From positions 125,152,033 to 125,216,032 of the forward strand of contig NC_092859.1 in the NCBI RefSeq assembly GCF_032062135.1: DNA of 64,000 nt. Reading direction: 5' to 3'. A program made the position numbers and the translations under genes. Shown here piece after piece: positions 62,074-64,000 of the stretch. The notes below the pieces were generated by a model. The model was not told the DNA's origin, did no database searches, and saw only the letters and a list, made by a program, of their open reading frames with translations. The first letter of the stretch is position 1, and each line of letters opens with the position of its first letter. Source of the DNA: Pyxicephalus adspersus. Its lineage: Eukaryota; Chordata; Amphibia; Anura; Pyxicephalidae.

Positions 62074-64000
62074 CTACAAAATATAACATAGTGAAAAAAT
62101 GGCAGCCAGATTATAAATCATTACGTTTTAAAACATACCGTAAGTGGTTTTGTAAGTTGGAGGCTTGAGATTTCAGAAACATCATTTTTTATTTATAATC
62201 ACATTTCATTTTCTATCACCTATAGATTTATTTTTATTCATGTCATTTTAGGAAGACTACAATTTAGATAAATCGAATTATTTGCTTTCAGTGACACAAA
62301 TTGCTTACGTAAAACAAAAACTTATGCTACCTTTCACGTCTGTCCTCATGGAATTGAAGACTCCCTTAAGGTTGAAATAAAATAAATGTTATATTGTTCG
62401 CAGCTTGAAGCTTGAAGAATATAACAAACTAACTTTTTTGATTGGATATTGGAACATTGGATGGTTTTTGTGTTTTTCAAGATTTTTGGATTTAACAAGA
62501 ACATTGGATAACCTCATGATTTGCCACAATGCCTTCACTGGATATCTGAAATTTACTAGTACACACGTCTAATAAACTCCATTTCTTTTCTCCTATTACT
62601 ACAATATGTCTATAATTTCATTGACTTCTACAATGAGCTTGTTCAGGTTAGACATTTGTGTATCTACTGTAAGTATTCTGTACAAGAAGTAATCATTAGC
62701 TGCAGGTACTGTGGAACAGTTTATCTTTTAAAACCCCTTTCAGGTTTAGGCTGGAACAAGGCGACATTCTTTCTGCAAAAAAAAAAAAATTACTTACCTG
62801 TTTGTTCATATAGCTGTGCTACAAATAGGAAAACCAAATCGAGAAATAGATGAGGATGGCAGTGGTCACAACAAAGTTTAGGCATGAGAGTGTAAATAAA
62901 AACATTTATAAAGGTTAGTCCCACTTTGATGTGTTTTATTTTATAGGGCTCCTAATTTTTGTCAAAAGAAAAAACTGTGATGAACATGGGGACGACTGGA
63001 AGTTGCCCTGGATGCGGGTATAAAAAGCAAAGGACCATCTTCTCAAAACATAGTACAGTGGGATTGTTAATTCAAGTCCTAGAAAAAAGAAACTCAATGT
63101 GTCATACCATAGTCATTTATTTCTTTGGGTTTTCAAGATCACTCTTTTCAGGTCTTTTTGTAATCTGCTGCATCTAATAAACTCATCTTTGTTTATCAGT
63201 ATGTCATGACAAATACCATATGGATCCTAATTGAATCTGTTCTTACATTTAGGACTGTATATAATAATTAGTACTTGTTTAAAGTTAGTTGTCCTGAGGC
63301 TTTCTGCTAGATGTGACTTGATAATGATATAATTAAATTTATTTTGAACAGCATATCAACCTGAACAGAACTGGACAGACGCTATCAAGAAACCATACAC
63401 ACGAGTTAGAACATTATCTGGAAAGCTTCAAATGAATAGGTCAAAGCTGTGCTACCCCTGAAGGGCATTATCATGTTGCCGATAATGGTACAAAAAAACA
63501 AATCTCAGAAGACTAATTGAATATAGCAATTATCTTGATTCAAAATTAGTCCATTACTTGTAAGAAGAGACAAATTAAATAGAAGACTGAACATTGGCCT
63601 GCACGGAAAATATCTATCATATGTTCTTACTAATTATTCGTTAGTAGCTACCTGGATGTGGGCCTAGGCTTCAGCAGATACTGCAGTGTTCCATTAGAAA
63701 TAAATCTAAGTGCCCGTGCTCTTATTAGATTCTCCAATTACTTACAGATCTGTAATTTAGATATGTTGCTTGCGCAGGATTAAAAGCAAAATACAGAAAA
63801 TTCATGAGGCAGATTTATTTTCACATAACAGCTAGTAAAACATATGGGCACATTTTTCCGAGTGCAAAGAGCTTGCATTCTTTGCCAAACTGCATCAATA
63901 GAGAACCAGATATATGTTCTTTTAGGAGCTTTCATATTAACAGTGCTGTAGATCTTTTCAGGAGACTTGGGCTCCCGTTTATTTATCCAGTAAATTGGGT
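62074..64000 (-). other. CHRNA7: CHRNA7 intron between exons 4 and 5 (incomplete)
   Basis: At least 1927 bp upstream of exon 5. I searched for the exon that would encode the segment ending DILLYNS and saw none, so exon 4 is beyond the window. No named repeat is seen. Confidence 0.75.

Overview
This is vertebrate genomic DNA, most likely from a frog. It is AT-rich, has no operon-like gene packing, and is dominated by DNA-transposon relics, MITEs, a Tx1/L1-like LINE, a V-SINE and solo LTRs of the kind common in anurans. The frog assignment is an inference from this repeat landscape and from an alpha-7 receptor that is close to, but distinct from, the mammalian protein. The species cannot be fixed from sequence alone.

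The only real protein-coding gene I can support is CHRNA7 (neuronal nicotinic acetylcholine receptor alpha-7) on the minus strand. Six exons lie between 48591 and 62073, corresponding to exons 5-10 of the mammalian gene. All have proper AG/GT junctions and compatible phases, giving one open frame of 394 codons plus TAG. Internal exon sizes are 80, 168, 195, 87 and 110 nt. They cover the Cys-loop, loop C with the vicinal Cys pair, M1-M3, the M3-M4 intracellular loop and M4 to the C-terminus. The signal peptide and N-terminal exons 1-4 lie beyond the right edge. The M3-M4 loop carries an 8-residue polyglutamine tract that I do not recall from mammalian alpha-7. The intron between exons 6 and 7 holds a 29-bp minisatellite interrupted by a 369-base run of N.

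The 48 kb downstream of the gene (positions 1 to about 48500) contains no gene I can recognise and is a graveyard of repeats. From left to right: a degenerate minisatellite (1-235); fold-back MITEs of one family (seven elements plus one half-copy over the window); TA-flanked Tigger/pogo-like elements; a hAT-like element with 8-bp target duplications (20769-21660); a decayed Tc1-like transposon (22320-23648); a strand-asymmetric C-rich block (24285-25065); two related solo LTRs with 6-bp and 5-bp target duplications (25368-25983 and 27436-28115); a PIF/Harbinger-type MITE with perfect 33-bp inverted ends and TTA duplications (32723-33157); a 5'-truncated, multiply broken LINE ORF2 (about 39408-42597); and a V-SINE-like element (47043-47372). 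A second Tc1-like relic and another Tigger-like element sit inside CHRNA7 introns.

I saw no prokaryotic-type system, CRISPR array, tRNA or rRNA gene. The open frames outside CHRNA7 are transposon remnants or chance frames.
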